Origin: Phycisphaerales bacterium
GTDB taxonomy: Bacteria > Planctomycetota > Phycisphaerae > Phycisphaerales > UBA1924
NCBI GenBank assembly: GCA_029213305.1
Contig: JARGPA010000026.1
Coordinates: 1-39,753 of the forward strand
Length of the DNA stretch: 39,753 nt
Reading direction: 5' to 3'
Both the position numbers and the translations under genes were made by a program. How positions within the stretch are numbered: the stretch's first letter is position 1; each line of letters opens with the position of its first letter. The notes beneath the pieces are model-generated. The model did not search any database, was not told the DNA's origin, and was given only the letters and a program-made list of their open reading frames with translations. Positions 7,708-17,130 of this stretch are shown here, one piece after another.

Positions 7708-9101
7708 ATATCCAAAGACTCACATGTGTACTCGTATTTACAATGATATTAAGTGGTTGTTCAAAGAATAATAATCAAGCTCAACAGCCTCAAACTCCTA
7801 CTGTGACTGTCGCAATGCCTCTAGTGCAGAATGTTATCGAATGGGAACGCTATACCGGCCGACTTCAACCGATCGAAACAGTTGATATTCAGGGTCAGAT
7901 TTCAGGACCTCTCCAGTCTACTCATTTTGCAGAAGGCGAAATCGTAAAGGAAGGCGATCTGCTTGCAGTTATTGACCCTCGTCCGTTCGAAGTTGCAACT
8001 ACAAAAGCTGAGGCCGCGGTTCGTGTCGCAGAAGCAAATCTTCAACGATCGAATGCGATGCTTCAGCAAGCGATCGCACAACAAAACCAAGCGATCGCGG
8101 CAGAGTCGTTTGCGAAGACGAGATATGAGAATGCTCAACAGGCATACGAGTCGAACTCGATCGCTCGCGAACAGGTTGACGCAAGAGAGAGCGAGTATGC
8201 TCAAGCAAAGTCACAAACAGAAGCTGCAAATGCAAATGTGAGTTCTGCGGATGCTGAAATCATCAACTCTGAAGCTTCCATTTTGTCCGCTCAAGCAGAG
8301 TTGGAAAATGCGGAGCTCAACCTTGAATACACAAGGATCGAAGCCCCAATTTCAGGTCGAATTAGTCGTTTGCAGGTTTCGAAAGGAAACTTAATCCAAG
8401 GTGGAAGTGCAACGGGAACTGTTATCGCAACGATCGTGGCGCTTGATCCGATTTATGTTCATATTGAAGCTGCAGAGCAAGATCTTCTCAAATATCTTCG
8501 CCAGAGCACTTTCAAAGAACGATTAAAGAGTGATTACAGACATCCTTTGTTCCTTTCCTTACTTGATGAAGAGGGATACCCACATGCGGGTCAGATTGAC
8601 TTCGCAGAAAATCGAGTTGATCAAGAAACAGGGACAATTCTGATCCGGGGAATCTTGAAGAATACATCGATTAGACTCATCCCAGGCATGTTCGCAAGTA
8701 TTCAGATTCCTCGTCACTTAGGTGAGCAAAGTGAAACGATGTTGATACCTGATGAAGCGATTTCTTCCGATCAAGATCAACGATTAGTATTGGTAGTTGG
8801 TGAAGACTCAATAGTTTATACGAAACCTGTGGAACTCGGACCAATAGTTGATGGATTGCGTGTTATCCGATCTGGATTAACAGGTGAAGAGCAAGTGATC
8901 ATCAGTGGATTGCAGTTTGTATTCCCTGGAATGACTGTAAATACGTCGCAAGGCGCAATCGAATCTGTGCCTGAGAATGATGGGTTACCAGAGTTTATAG
9001 AACCAATTTCACGCGATCAGTGGATACGACATGACTCAAGTATTCCTACCCCAGAAGCAAACAAACTGTACAACGATCAGCAACCGGGAGATGATGTATG
9101 A
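7704..9101 (+). CDS. RND efflux periplasmic adaptor (membrane fusion protein), lipoprotein
   Basis: 465 residues. Lipobox LSGC with Cys19. The order is typical: a biotinyl-lipoyl half near 65-95 (HFAEGEIVKEGDLLAVIDPR), a long alpha-hairpin of about 100 residues rich in Ala, Gln and Glu (roughly 95-210), the second lipoyl half (RIEAPISGRISRLQVSKGN), then beta-barrel and membrane-proximal domains. It links the inner-membrane pump to the outer-membrane channel. It starts inside the stop of the channel gene and ends inside the start of the pump gene (ATGA both times), so the three subunits are co-translated. The hairpin length fits TolC-type partners. Confidence 0.94.
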   Translation: MNIQRLTCVLVFTMILSGCSKNNNQAQQPQTPTVTVAMPLVQNVIEWERYTGRLQPIETVDIQGQISGPLQSTHFAEGEIVKEGDLLAVIDPRPFEVATTKAEAAVRVAEANLQRSNAMLQQAIAQQNQAIAAESFAKTRYENAQQAYESNSIAREQVDARESEYAQAKSQTEAANANVSSADAEIINSEASILSAQAELENAELNLEYTRIEAPISGRISRLQVSKGNLIQGGSATGTVIATIVALDPIYVHIEAAEQDLLKYLRQSTFKERLKSDYRHPLFLSLLDEEGYPHAGQIDFAENRVDQETGTILIRGILKNTSIRLIPGMFASIQIPRHLGEQSETMLIPDEAISSDQDQRLVLVVGEDSIVYTKPVELGPIVDGLRVIRSGLTGEEQVIISGLQFVFPGMTVNTSQGAIESVPENDGLPEFIEPISRDQWIRHDSSIPTPEANKLYNDQQPGDDV

Positions 9102-12100
9102 GCCTTCCGCGTTTTTTCATTGATAGACCGCGATTTGCGTTTGTGCTATCGATTTTGATTGTACTAGCCGGGGTATTGTCATATGGGTCACTTCCGGTAT
9201 CGATGTATCCAGAGGTTGCGCCGCCGACAATTACCGTGAATGCGGTTTATCCAGGCGCAGATCCCGAGACGATTGCAGAGACTGTTGCTACACCAATTGA
9301 GCAAGAGATTAACGGCATCGAAGGCATGATGTATATGGAGTCTCGATCCTCATCTGATGGATCTATGGCGTTGACTGTTACTTTTGAGCTTGGAACCGAT
9401 ATTGACCGAGCTCAAGTTCAGGTGCAAAATCGTGTATCGATTGCAACACCAGGTCTTCCCGCTGAAGTACGACAGGTTGGTGTGACAACAAATAAGAGCA
9501 TGCCCGGCATTCTCCTTGTTGCTCAACTGGTGTCCCCGGATTCGTCCAAAGACACTTTGTACATGGGCAACTATGCATATACACAACTTCGAGATGTTCT
9601 CCTTCGATTAGATGGAGTTGGGAATGTGACGATCTTTGGAGGCAGTAAATACGCAATGCGTGTTTGGCTAGATGTAGATCGGCTTTCATCACTTGATCTA
9701 ACACCTGGTGATGTTATCAATGCGCTCCAAGAGCAGAATGTCCAAGTCGCAGCAGGTGCGATCGGGAAAGAACCAATCGCATCTGGAGGTGCTTTCGAGA
9801 TTCCGATCGCGAGCCGAGGTCGACTACGAAACGCGAGCGAGTTTGAAGACATTATTGTAAAACGAGGGAGCCAAGGCGGACTAGTTCGTTTGAAGGATGT
9901 CGCACGGATCGAGCTTGGCGCTCAAGATTACAATAATCTCAGTCGACTTGATACGATGGATACTGTATCGATGCTCGTTTCTCAACGCTCGGGATCGAAT
10001 GCGGTTGAAACTGCAAATGAAGTGATTGCAGAACTTGAAGCCCTTTCAAAAACTTTTCCTGTTGGGATGGAATACGAAGTTGCGTACAACCCGACTGAGT
10101 TTGTGAAAGAATCGATTGATGAAGTATTCCAAACCCTTGTGATTACTGCCATCATTGTTGCTCTCACGGTGTTTGTGTTCTTGCAAGGTTGGAGAGCGAC
10201 GGCGATTCCACTTATCGCGATCCCGATTTCATTGATTGGAACATTTGCTGTTCTTCAATTGCTTGGATTAAGTTTGAACAGCCTTTCGTTGTTTGGGTTG
10301 GTTCTCGCGATAGGTATTGTTGTAGATGATGCAATTGTGGTTGTCGAGAATGTAGATCGATTGATCGCTGAGGGAGCTTCCCCGAAAGAGGCAGCAAGAA
10401 AAGCGATGGATGAGGTTGGTTCAGCACTCATTGCAACAACACTCGTGCTCATCGCAGTGTTTGTACCTACATCGTTCTTGAGTGGGATCACAGGGCAGTT
10501 CTATCGACAGTTTGCATTGACAATTACTGCTTCAACTGCAATCTCAACTTTTGTATCGTTAACATTGAGCCCCGCGATGGCGGCGATCCTCTTAAAACCA
10601 CAATCGAAGAAGGAGTCAGTTGGTCAACGCGTAATGAAGTTTGTGTTCAAACCGTTTAACATAGCGCTTGATTTCGTGAATCGGATTTATGGGATAACGG
10701 TTGCAAATGCAATCAAAGTTCGATGGGTAGTCGCTCTAGTCTTCTTACTTATGCTTGGCGCAACATATTTCATGCTCACAAAAGTTCCTGGTGGATTTAT
10801 TCCTCCTCAGGATCAAGGGTACCTGATTATTGCAGTTCAACTTCCAGATGGATCTTCACTTTCGAGAACCGATGTAATTGCAAGAGAAGTGACCGATATC
10901 GCGATTGATACTCCAGGTGTCGATCGAGCAATTGTATTCTCTGGATTTTCGGGAGCCACTTTTTCGAATAGCTCAAGCGCTGCTGCAATCTTTGTCACTC
11001 TCTCAGATGCAAATGAACGAGCAGCAATCGGTTTGAGCGATCAGGATATCACCAATGACATTCGTACACGCGTTGCTGGAATTGATAAAGCAATGATCTT
11101 TGTTATTCCACCTCCACCAGTTCCAGGGATTGGTAACGGTGGGGGATTTAAGATGCAAGTGCAGGATCGATCAGGTGTAGGCCACAAAGCGCTCAATCAA
11201 GCGGCATGGGGGCTAGCAATGGCTGCCAATCAAGACCCTGGGCTCGTGGGAGTATTCACAAACTTTAGTATTGGGACGCCTCAACTCTATGTTGATATTG
11301 ATCCAACTAGAGCGCGAATGCTAGATGTCCCGATGAGCAACATCAACCAAACTTTACAGTCTTACCTTGGTTCAACATTTGTAAATGAGTTTACTTATCT
11401 TGGACGCTCAAACCGTGTAACTATCCAAGCGGATAGTGATTTTAGAGATGAAGAGCAGGATATCTTACGCTTAAAAACTCGGAGTTCTTCAGGTGCGATG
11501 GTTCCATTGGGTTCTTTGCTTACTCTTGAACGCAACTCGATACCATCTCAGATAGTTCGTTACAACCTCTATCCTGCTGCTGATGTGTCAGGTAGTAAAA
11601 CGCCTTTCATATCGACAGGTCAGTCACTTGAGATTATGGAAAAACTCGCAAGTCAGATACTCCCATCAACTCTTGCGTATGAATGGACAGATTTGTCATA
11701 CCAAGAGCGTTCGCAAGGGAGTACAGCAGTATACATTTTCGGAATTTGTATCGTGCTTGTATTTCTTACTCTTACTGCACAGTATGAAAGTTGGACTCTT
11801 CCATTGGTCATCATTCTGATCGTACCGTTGTGTGTTCTCTTCGGACTTATTGGAATTTCACTTCGGGGGATTGATAACAATATTCTGGTACAGATTGGAT
11901 TCATTCTGCTGGTTGGTCTTGCATGTAAAAATGCCATCCTCATCGTTGAATACGCAAGTGCGCTCCAGAAAGATGGTTTGAGTTCGATTGATGCTGCGAT
12001 CAAAGCATGTAAACTTCGATTCAGGCCAATCTTGATGACTGCATTCTCATTTATCCTCGGGGTAATTCCGTTGATGTTTGCGACAGGTGCAGGATCTGAA

Positions 12101-12220
12101 ATGCGTCAGGTACTTGGAACTGTTGTTTTTAGTGGAATGCTCGGAATCACACTAGTAGGACTCGTCCTAACTCCTGTGTTCTATGTTATGCTGCAGAGAA
12201 GCACAACAAAAACGCAGTAG
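9098..12220 (+). CDS. RND multidrug efflux pump, HAE1 family inner-membrane subunit
   Basis: 1040 residues, standard AcrB/MexB length. It begins with the family's N-terminal helix (FFIDRPRFAFVLS), and shows the duplicated architecture of twelve membrane helices with two large periplasmic loops. The proton-relay pair in helix 4 is present as Asp410-Asp411 in GIVVDDAIVVVENV, matching AcrB Asp407-Asp408. Helix 10 to 12 motifs (GLACKNAILIVEYA; RFRPILMTAFSFILGV) are intact. It uses the proton gradient to export hydrophobic compounds through the adaptor and channel encoded just upstream. The periplasmic loops are normal in length, and I see no damage. Substrates, perhaps drugs or bile-salt-like molecules, cannot be told from sequence. 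Confidence 0.96.
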   Translation: MSLPRFFIDRPRFAFVLSILIVLAGVLSYGSLPVSMYPEVAPPTITVNAVYPGADPETIAETVATPIEQEINGIEGMMYMESRSSSDGSMALTVTFELGTDIDRAQVQVQNRVSIATPGLPAEVRQVGVTTNKSMPGILLVAQLVSPDSSKDTLYMGNYAYTQLRDVLLRLDGVGNVTIFGGSKYAMRVWLDVDRLSSLDLTPGDVINALQEQNVQVAAGAIGKEPIASGGAFEIPIASRGRLRNASEFEDIIVKRGSQGGLVRLKDVARIELGAQDYNNLSRLDTMDTVSMLVSQRSGSNAVETANEVIAELEALSKTFPVGMEYEVAYNPTEFVKESIDEVFQTLVITAIIVALTVFVFLQGWRATAIPLIAIPISLIGTFAVLQLLGLSLNSLSLFGLVLAIGIVVDDAIVVVENVDRLIAEGASPKEAARKAMDEVGSALIATTLVLIAVFVPTSFLSGITGQFYRQFALTITASTAISTFVSLTLSPAMAAILLKPQSKKESVGQRVMKFVFKPFNIALDFVNRIYGITVANAIKVRWVVALVFLLMLGATYFMLTKVPGGFIPPQDQGYLIIAVQLPDGSSLSRTDVIAREVTDIAIDTPGVDRAIVFSGFSGATFSNSSSAAAIFVTLSDANERAAIGLSDQDITNDIRTRVAGIDKAMIFVIPPPPVPGIGNGGGFKMQVQDRSGVGHKALNQAAWGLAMAANQDPGLVGVFTNFSIGTPQLYVDIDPTRARMLDVPMSNINQTLQSYLGSTFVNEFTYLGRSNRVTIQADSDFRDEEQDILRLKTRSSSGAMVPLGSLLTLERNSIPSQIVRYNLYPAADVSGSKTPFISTGQSLEIMEKLASQILPSTLAYEWTDLSYQERSQGSTAVYIFGICIVLVFLTLTAQYESWTLPLVIILIVPLCVLFGLIGISLRGIDNNILVQIGFILLVGLACKNAILIVEYASALQKDGLSSIDAAIKACKLRFRPILMTAFSFILGVIPLMFATGAGSEMRQVLGTVVFSGMLGITLVGLVLTPVFYVMLQRSTTKTQ

Positions 12221-12286
12221 GTTCAATGAAGTGGTAAGACAGTATGCATCTTGTATGAATTGCTAGAGGAGACAACACTGTGTTTA

Positions 12287-13525
12287 TCAATGTTTGGGTA
12301 ATTCAAACTTGATTGCGACTGTAGAGTGCATGATCGGATATTGCATGATGAGTCTCCAACATACAAACTCATCGAATGTTTGCCCTAAACGATCCATTAC
12401 AGCTTTGCTTGCGGCTTTGTATCCTGGCGCTTGCGGCGTTGTAAGCATGTGAGGACCGGATTCAAGTCGTTGCAATGGTTCAGTGTATGGGACAAGTGAT
12501 CGTTGATCACGCAATTCATGACCCAGTTGGGGTCCGGTTGCTCGGCCATAGATCAGAGCTTCGGGAGAGATCTGTTCACTAATCTCTCGTTCGACAATGA
12601 GATCGAGTACAAGGGATTGAATCGGAGTGTCCACAATACACAAGAGCTCTCCGAGACGGTTTCGTTCATCTTGATATCGTGGTTTGGGTTCAGTGTCGAT
12701 GTATCCAAAGTATGCATCGCATTTACCTGTTTTTCCTATTAAACCATCGCCGAACTCGTAACTGGTGCTTTGTGGATCACATGCAAGATGCATCTCAGGC
12801 AATTCTCCTACGCAATGATCGCGCACGAGTAATGGGAAATGAGGATCTGGGTCCTGATCAATTGCTTGCATACTACTGCCTAATTGGCCTCCAGTATCTT
12901 CATATGAATGGAACTGAAATATCGGCCAAGAAGGTCCTGGACGCAATCGTTGAAATCCGAGGATTCCACCGAGTTGTGCATAATCTAGATAACGGGAATC
13001 ATTCTCATTGATCGTGAGTATGTGAGAGCTCACTCGAGTGGTGGATTGAACTCCCCAGATCCCACAGTTTCCTCGAAAAGCAAACTGTCGGCTTTTTCGA
13101 AACCGTTCGTCACCGTCTGCGGCCAGACCATGGAGCATGAGATCGAGTGTTTCCCGATCTCCAGCATGTTGATCAATCATCGAGAGGTAATCTTGGTAAG
13201 CCGTTTCAAGTGCGTGTAGAGAATCTTCTGGAACCCCCTTTGATTGCATTGCTCGAGATACCATCCCGAGTCCAGAGGTGCCAGGCATAAAGCTTGCAAT
13301 TCGGAACTGATCATCTTCATGTGCAACGCGAGTTAGTTTCCAAACTAATGATTTGTCTAGACCGAGTTGGCGTGCAGTTTCTCTGGGACGAGATGAATCG
13401 AGTCCTATTGATGCAAAGGCCTCTATAAGAGATCCCCGAAAGTTACGAACTGTGCGCAAGTATTCAGCAATCACAGGAATTTGGTATTCTGAGGGGTTGT
13501 TGTTTTGAATAACCTTGTTCGGCAC
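12287..13525 (-). CDS. Unknown protein with an N-terminal helix-turn-helix-like segment
   Basis: 412 residues from GTG at 13525, chosen because AAGGAG (13532-13537 on this strand) sits six bases before it; an ATG eleven codons further upstream (13558) has no ribosome site. About 50 residues in, RETARQLGLDKSLVWKLTRV reads like a helix-turn-helix of the kind that skips targets by operon-type regulators. The remaining 330 residues are soluble, mixed alpha/beta, with many His, Asp and Arg and no membrane span. I recognise no catalytic motif. The stop lies 66 bases from the pump operon, converging with it; the start diverges from the secreted dockerin-tailed protein. A regulator with a large sensor domain is possible but unproven. 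Confidence 0.75.
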   Translation of the reverse strand: MPNKVIQNNNPSEYQIPVIAEYLRTVRNFRGSLIEAFASIGLDSSRPRETARQLGLDKSLVWKLTRVAHEDDQFRIASFMPGTSGLGMVSRAMQSKGVPEDSLHALETAYQDYLSMIDQHAGDRETLDLMLHGLAADGDERFRKSRQFAFRGNCGIWGVQSTTRVSSHILTINENDSRYLDYAQLGGILGFQRLRPGPSWPIFQFHSYEDTGGQLGSSMQAIDQDPDPHFPLLVRDHCVGELPEMHLACDPQSTSYEFGDGLIGKTGKCDAYFGYIDTEPKPRYQDERNRLGELLCIVDTPIQSLVLDLIVEREISEQISPEALIYGRATGPQLGHELRDQRSLVPYTEPLQRLESGPHMLTTPQAPGYKAASKAVMDRLGQTFDEFVCWRLIMQYPIMHSTVAIKFELPKH

Positions 13526-13769
13526 AGATTTCTCCTTCTTAGACGGTACCTGATTCATGGACGAATGAGAAGGGACAGGGAAGAAATATTTGCAAATGTC
13601 TATAAAGACACTTGCGACTTCTATTCACATAGATATATTGGAACTATCGAGACAGTAGTATTACTTGAAATTAAGTGTGTACTAGTGAAATTGATGTATT
13701 TCGATTTCATGTATGAGTACTAAGTTTGATCCAATAAAAAACGTTCTTGAATTGGTATAAGGGTTGGAT

Positions 13770-14522
13770 ATGGACAGAGGAACGAAAAAAAGAGTTTGTT
13801 TATTTGGAGGCGCTTTGATGGCTGCAGGTCTGACTTCGTCAGCATCTGCCCAAGCAGAGTTCATCATCGGTGAATCTACACATAATCATGGGATCGATTT
13901 TGGTCCAATCGTTTCAGGATATGCGGGTGCAGGAAACTATGCACTCAACACGCAAGTTGGAGCACCATTTGGTCCAACAACAGTGGAGTCATCATTTGCG
14001 ACTGGAACTGTTGCTCAGGTCATCCTTGGTGAGACAGAGTTAAAAGGTAGTGTAGAAAAAGAGATTAACGCATTTGGTTACTTTGCGTTTAGAACAGCAT
14101 TTACAGTCGATACAGATACTGATGTTCTCATCTCATGGGATACTTCAACTGAAGTGCCTTGGATTGATCGTCGTTTCAAAGTTTGGCAAAGCCTTGGTGC
14201 GACACTCTATGAGTATGATGTAAACAATGGTCCTCATTCTGGAACAATGACCGTTACACTCAGTGCTGGCCAACTCTATTGGGTTGATGCTCTATATCGT
14301 TCGATTTGGGATAATGGGAATGGATCATTCAGTATCACAATACCTCAGGATGAATGCTTTGCAGATCTCAATAGCGACGGTTCTTTAGATTTCTTTGATG
14401 TTTCCGCGTTCCTTCAAGCTTTTAGTAACCAAGATCCATCAGCAGACTTTAGCAATGACGGTATTTTTAACTTCTTCGATGTTTCTGAGTTCATCGCAGC
14501 ATTCACTGTTGGGTGTCCATAA
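13770..14522 (+). CDS. Secreted protein with Phycisphaerae-type dockerin-like tail
   Basis: 250 residues from ATG 13770; AAGG at 13759-13762 lies seven bases before it, whereas the TTG two codons earlier would sit on top of that site. A signal peptide ends near ASAQA (about residue 28). The middle is a beta-rich domain of unknown function with a pattern of aromatic and Asp-Thr pairs. The tail from Cys196 carries two EF-hand-like repeats, DLNSDGSLDFFDVSAFLQAF and DFSNDGIFNFFDVSEFIAAF, and ends with Cys249 in GCP. Such cysteine-bracketed tails are typical of secreted proteins in Phycisphaerae and probably bind calcium and fix proteins to the surface or to each other. A weak terminator follows. 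Confidence 0.85.
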   Translation: MDRGTKKRVCLFGGALMAAGLTSSASAQAEFIIGESTHNHGIDFGPIVSGYAGAGNYALNTQVGAPFGPTTVESSFATGTVAQVILGETELKGSVEKEINAFGYFAFRTAFTVDTDTDVLISWDTSTEVPWIDRRFKVWQSLGATLYEYDVNNGPHSGTMTVTLSAGQLYWVDALYRSIWDNGNGSFSITIPQDECFADLNSDGSLDFFDVSAFLQAFSNQDPSADFSNDGIFNFFDVSEFIAAFTVGCP

Positions 14523-14585
14523 ATCCAACGCGCTTAAGCTCGCACTACTAAGCTACAACACTGTTATACGACAGTTTTCCTATAC

Positions 14586-14618
14586 AAAGGCCACCGATCA
14601 TTGATCAGTGGCTTTCTT
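14586..14618 (+). terminator. Probable Rho-independent terminator
   Basis: AAAGGCCACCGATCA (14586-14600) and TGATCAGTGGCTTT (14602-14615) pair apart from one bulged G and one mismatch, followed by a pyrimidine-rich tail. The stem is good but the T-run is broken, so I rate it below the others. Confidence 0.65.
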
Positions 14619-14666
14619 CTTGAAAAGTTCCGTTCATTAGTGTGCGTGTGAAGATAGGATTTCAGT

Positions 14667-16178
14667 ATGATGTCACAGAATCTGAGCAAGTCATCACACA
14701 ATAAGCGAGCAGCTGCAATCAATGAGCTCAGGCAACTCATCGCAAACGGTCAAGTTGAACTTGCTTTTTCACTTGGTCAAACATTGCTGACAAAGCACAA
14801 GAAAGATGCTGAGGTTCATTTTCTACTTGGTTTAGTTGCAGAACAGACAGGGCAGATGAAGATATCGCGTTCCTACGCAACAAAGTCAATTGGATATGCA
14901 GAACATCCTGATGCATATTTCTTATTGTCTCGCATCGAAAGAGAAGAAGGGAACACGAATCGTTCAATAGAGTTGTGTGATCGCGCGATTCATATGCGCC
15001 CGGATTCAATTCAACTATATATTCAACGAGCAGGCACGCTTGAAGAAGCAGGGCGTATCCGCGAGGCCCGCGAAGTTGTCGAACCACTTATCGAACAGTT
15101 AGAATCAAGTAATCAGAAAATTCCGACCGAACTCAAGTTTGAGCTCGCAAAGATTCTCGTTCAAGAAGAGCAATATACGAATGCAGTTGAACTCATTGAT
15201 GAACTTATGACGAATCAAACATCTCCGTCGCAGATGTTACGTCTTCAATTGTATCTCCAAGCAAAGGCATACGATCGATCGAATGAGTATGTGTCCGCGT
15301 TCACTGCAGCATCTCGGGCAAACGAAATCGGGCAACTCGATTTCGATCCAGTTCTGTATGAACAACAAGTAACGACATTAATAGAGCAGTGGACTGCAGA
15401 ACGGATCGCAAAATTTCCAACTACATCATGCGAAGATGAGTTGCCAGTGTTTATTGCTGGGATGCCTCGTTCGGGGACTTCATTGATTGATCAAATTGTT
15501 GATGCTCATCCAAATGCAAGCGGCGTAGGTGAACTCTCAACACTTGAAATCTTCGCACATCAACTCTCTGATGCTTACAACTCTGAGCTTGAGCCGCCTA
15601 AGTGTTTTGGTCATTACGATCGATTCCGATGGAATCGAGTTGCTCGTTCGTATATCAAATCGGTTCGTGAGCAATCACCTTCTGGTACACTTCGGGTTGT
15701 CAACAAAGCACTTGGAAATAACAAACTGGTGGGGCTCATCGCGTGTTTGTTTCCAAATACTCGAGTTATTCATGCACTCCGTGATCCGAGGGATGTTGCA
15801 ATCTCTTGTTATATGGGTGGTTTCAATGATCGACGCCATCCTTGGACGACGCGTTTGGATTGGATCACATCGTCTTGGGATCAATCACTCCGGATGATGG
15901 AGCATTGGAAAGATGTATTGGATATACCAATCCTTGATGTTTGTTATGAAGATCTGGTTACCGAGCCTGAGATATATGTCCCTCAACTGATTGAGTTTTT
16001 AGGACTCACTTGGGATCCTGCATGTTTGGAGTTTCATCAATCAAATCGTACTGTCCGTACTTTGAGTTATGACCAAGTGAATCGTCCGATCTACACATCA
16101 TCCGTGAGTAGGCACAAAAAATACATGCAGTACATCGATGGGGTGAAATTCTCTGACTATCCAACCCAGTTGAAATGA
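14667..16178 (+). CDS. TPR-containing sulfotransferase
   Basis: 503 residues, no signal peptide, so probably cytoplasmic. Residues about 15-240 consist of tetratricopeptide-like helical pairs (for example YFLLSRIEREEGNTNRSIEL). The sulfotransferase domain begins at about residue 260 with the 5'-phosphosulfate loop AGMPRSGTSLIDQI (about 263-276) and has the 3'-phosphate motif VIHALRDPRDVAISCYMGGF near 365-384. It should move sulfate from PAPS to a sugar, peptide or small molecule; the TPR part may recruit the acceptor. Family members are common in planctomycetes. Its stop lies only five bases from the stop of the converging minus-strand operon. Acceptor unknown. Confidence 0.9.
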   Translation: MMSQNLSKSSHNKRAAAINELRQLIANGQVELAFSLGQTLLTKHKKDAEVHFLLGLVAEQTGQMKISRSYATKSIGYAEHPDAYFLLSRIEREEGNTNRSIELCDRAIHMRPDSIQLYIQRAGTLEEAGRIREAREVVEPLIEQLESSNQKIPTELKFELAKILVQEEQYTNAVELIDELMTNQTSPSQMLRLQLYLQAKAYDRSNEYVSAFTAASRANEIGQLDFDPVLYEQQVTTLIEQWTAERIAKFPTTSCEDELPVFIAGMPRSGTSLIDQIVDAHPNASGVGELSTLEIFAHQLSDAYNSELEPPKCFGHYDRFRWNRVARSYIKSVREQSPSGTLRVVNKALGNNKLVGLIACLFPNTRVIHALRDPRDVAISCYMGGFNDRRHPWTTRLDWITSSWDQSLRMMEHWKDVLDIPILDVCYEDLVTEPEIYVPQLIEFLGLTWDPACLEFHQSNRTVRTLSYDQVNRPIYTSSVSRHKKYMQYIDGVKFSDYPTQLK

Positions 16179-16183
16179 GTTGT

Positions 16184-17119
16184 TTATTCTCGATTATTTG
16201 GATCACACGCTCTGTAAGCGTCTATTAGTTTTTTCTCACCTTCTAAGCCTCCAACTGAAAGCCCATGTTCCATACCCATGATTCCGGTAAATCCTTTGTC
16301 GCGAATATGAGTGAAGACATTGAGGTAGTTGATCTCCCCTGTTGTTGGTTCTCTTCTCCCTGGATTATCTCCAATTTGGAAATACGCGATTTCATCCCAG
16401 GCGCGATCAATATTTGGAATAAGGTTACCTTCAGTGATTTGTTGATGATAAAGATCATCAAGAATCTTACATGATGGGGAATCCACTGCTCTGCATATCT
16501 CGAATCCGTGTCCCATTTCAGCAAGCAACATGTTTGGGTGGTCTCGAGGATTCAATGGTTCAAGAACCATTATGAGTCCAGACGGTTCAAGAATGTCACA
16601 CGCTTGCCGGAGCATATCCACTGCATATGAAGTTTGATAACTTAAATCGAGTCTTGGTTCGCGTGTACCGAGTACAACGGTAGTCCATTTTGCGTTGACT
16701 CGTTTTGCAACTTCTACGGCGTCGCGAGCTTCTTGGAGAAACTTTTCTTTATCTTCTTTGTTATTGCGTGAGAACGACGGGCCCCAAGCGGTACCCATAT
16801 TGAGTACAAAGACACCCATCTCAATATTGAGACGATCCATTGCAGATGCGATCTTCGATTGCTCTTCAACGGATCGTCCACCCATGCCGTTGTCTTCCCA
16901 CGCACTAAAACCAGCTTCAGCAGCAAACTCAAGTTGAGAGATTAGGTCATCTCCTGCATGATGTTTGAACATCCCAAAATGGGGGGCAAACTTCATCGAA
17001 AACTTTGGTTGTTCACGTTTAGGTTTGATCAACTCAGCGGAGTTGATAGAACGAGCTTTTCCAAGGGTTGCTGCAGCTCCGATTGCTCCGCTGCTCGCGA
17101 GAAATGTTCTTCTGTCCAT
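16184..17119 (-). CDS. Tat-exported TIM-barrel protein, hydroxypyruvate isomerase-like
   Basis: 311 residues. The N-terminus MDRRTFLASSG is a twin-arginine signal, so a folded protein is sent to the periplasm. The rest matches the AP-endonuclease-2/xylose isomerase-like barrel, closest to the hydroxypyruvate isomerase branch: the two metal or base glutamates are visible in VLEPLN and in GMEHG near the C-terminus. True Hyi enzymes are cytosolic, so the natural substrate is more likely a modified sugar handled with the adjacent oxidoreductases. It is the last gene of a five-gene operon, 11 bases after the preceding stop, and its own stop is five bases from the converging sulfotransferase stop. 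I see no terminator. Confidence 0.85.
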   Translation of the reverse strand: MDRRTFLASSGAIGAAATLGKARSINSAELIKPKREQPKFSMKFAPHFGMFKHHAGDDLISQLEFAAEAGFSAWEDNGMGGRSVEEQSKIASAMDRLNIEMGVFVLNMGTAWGPSFSRNNKEDKEKFLQEARDAVEVAKRVNAKWTTVVLGTREPRLDLSYQTSYAVDMLRQACDILEPSGLIMVLEPLNPRDHPNMLLAEMGHGFEICRAVDSPSCKILDDLYHQQITEGNLIPNIDRAWDEIAYFQIGDNPGRREPTTGEINYLNVFTHIRDKGFTGIMGMEHGLSVGGLEGEKKLIDAYRACDPNNRE

Positions 17120-17130
17120 GATTCAAGTCC

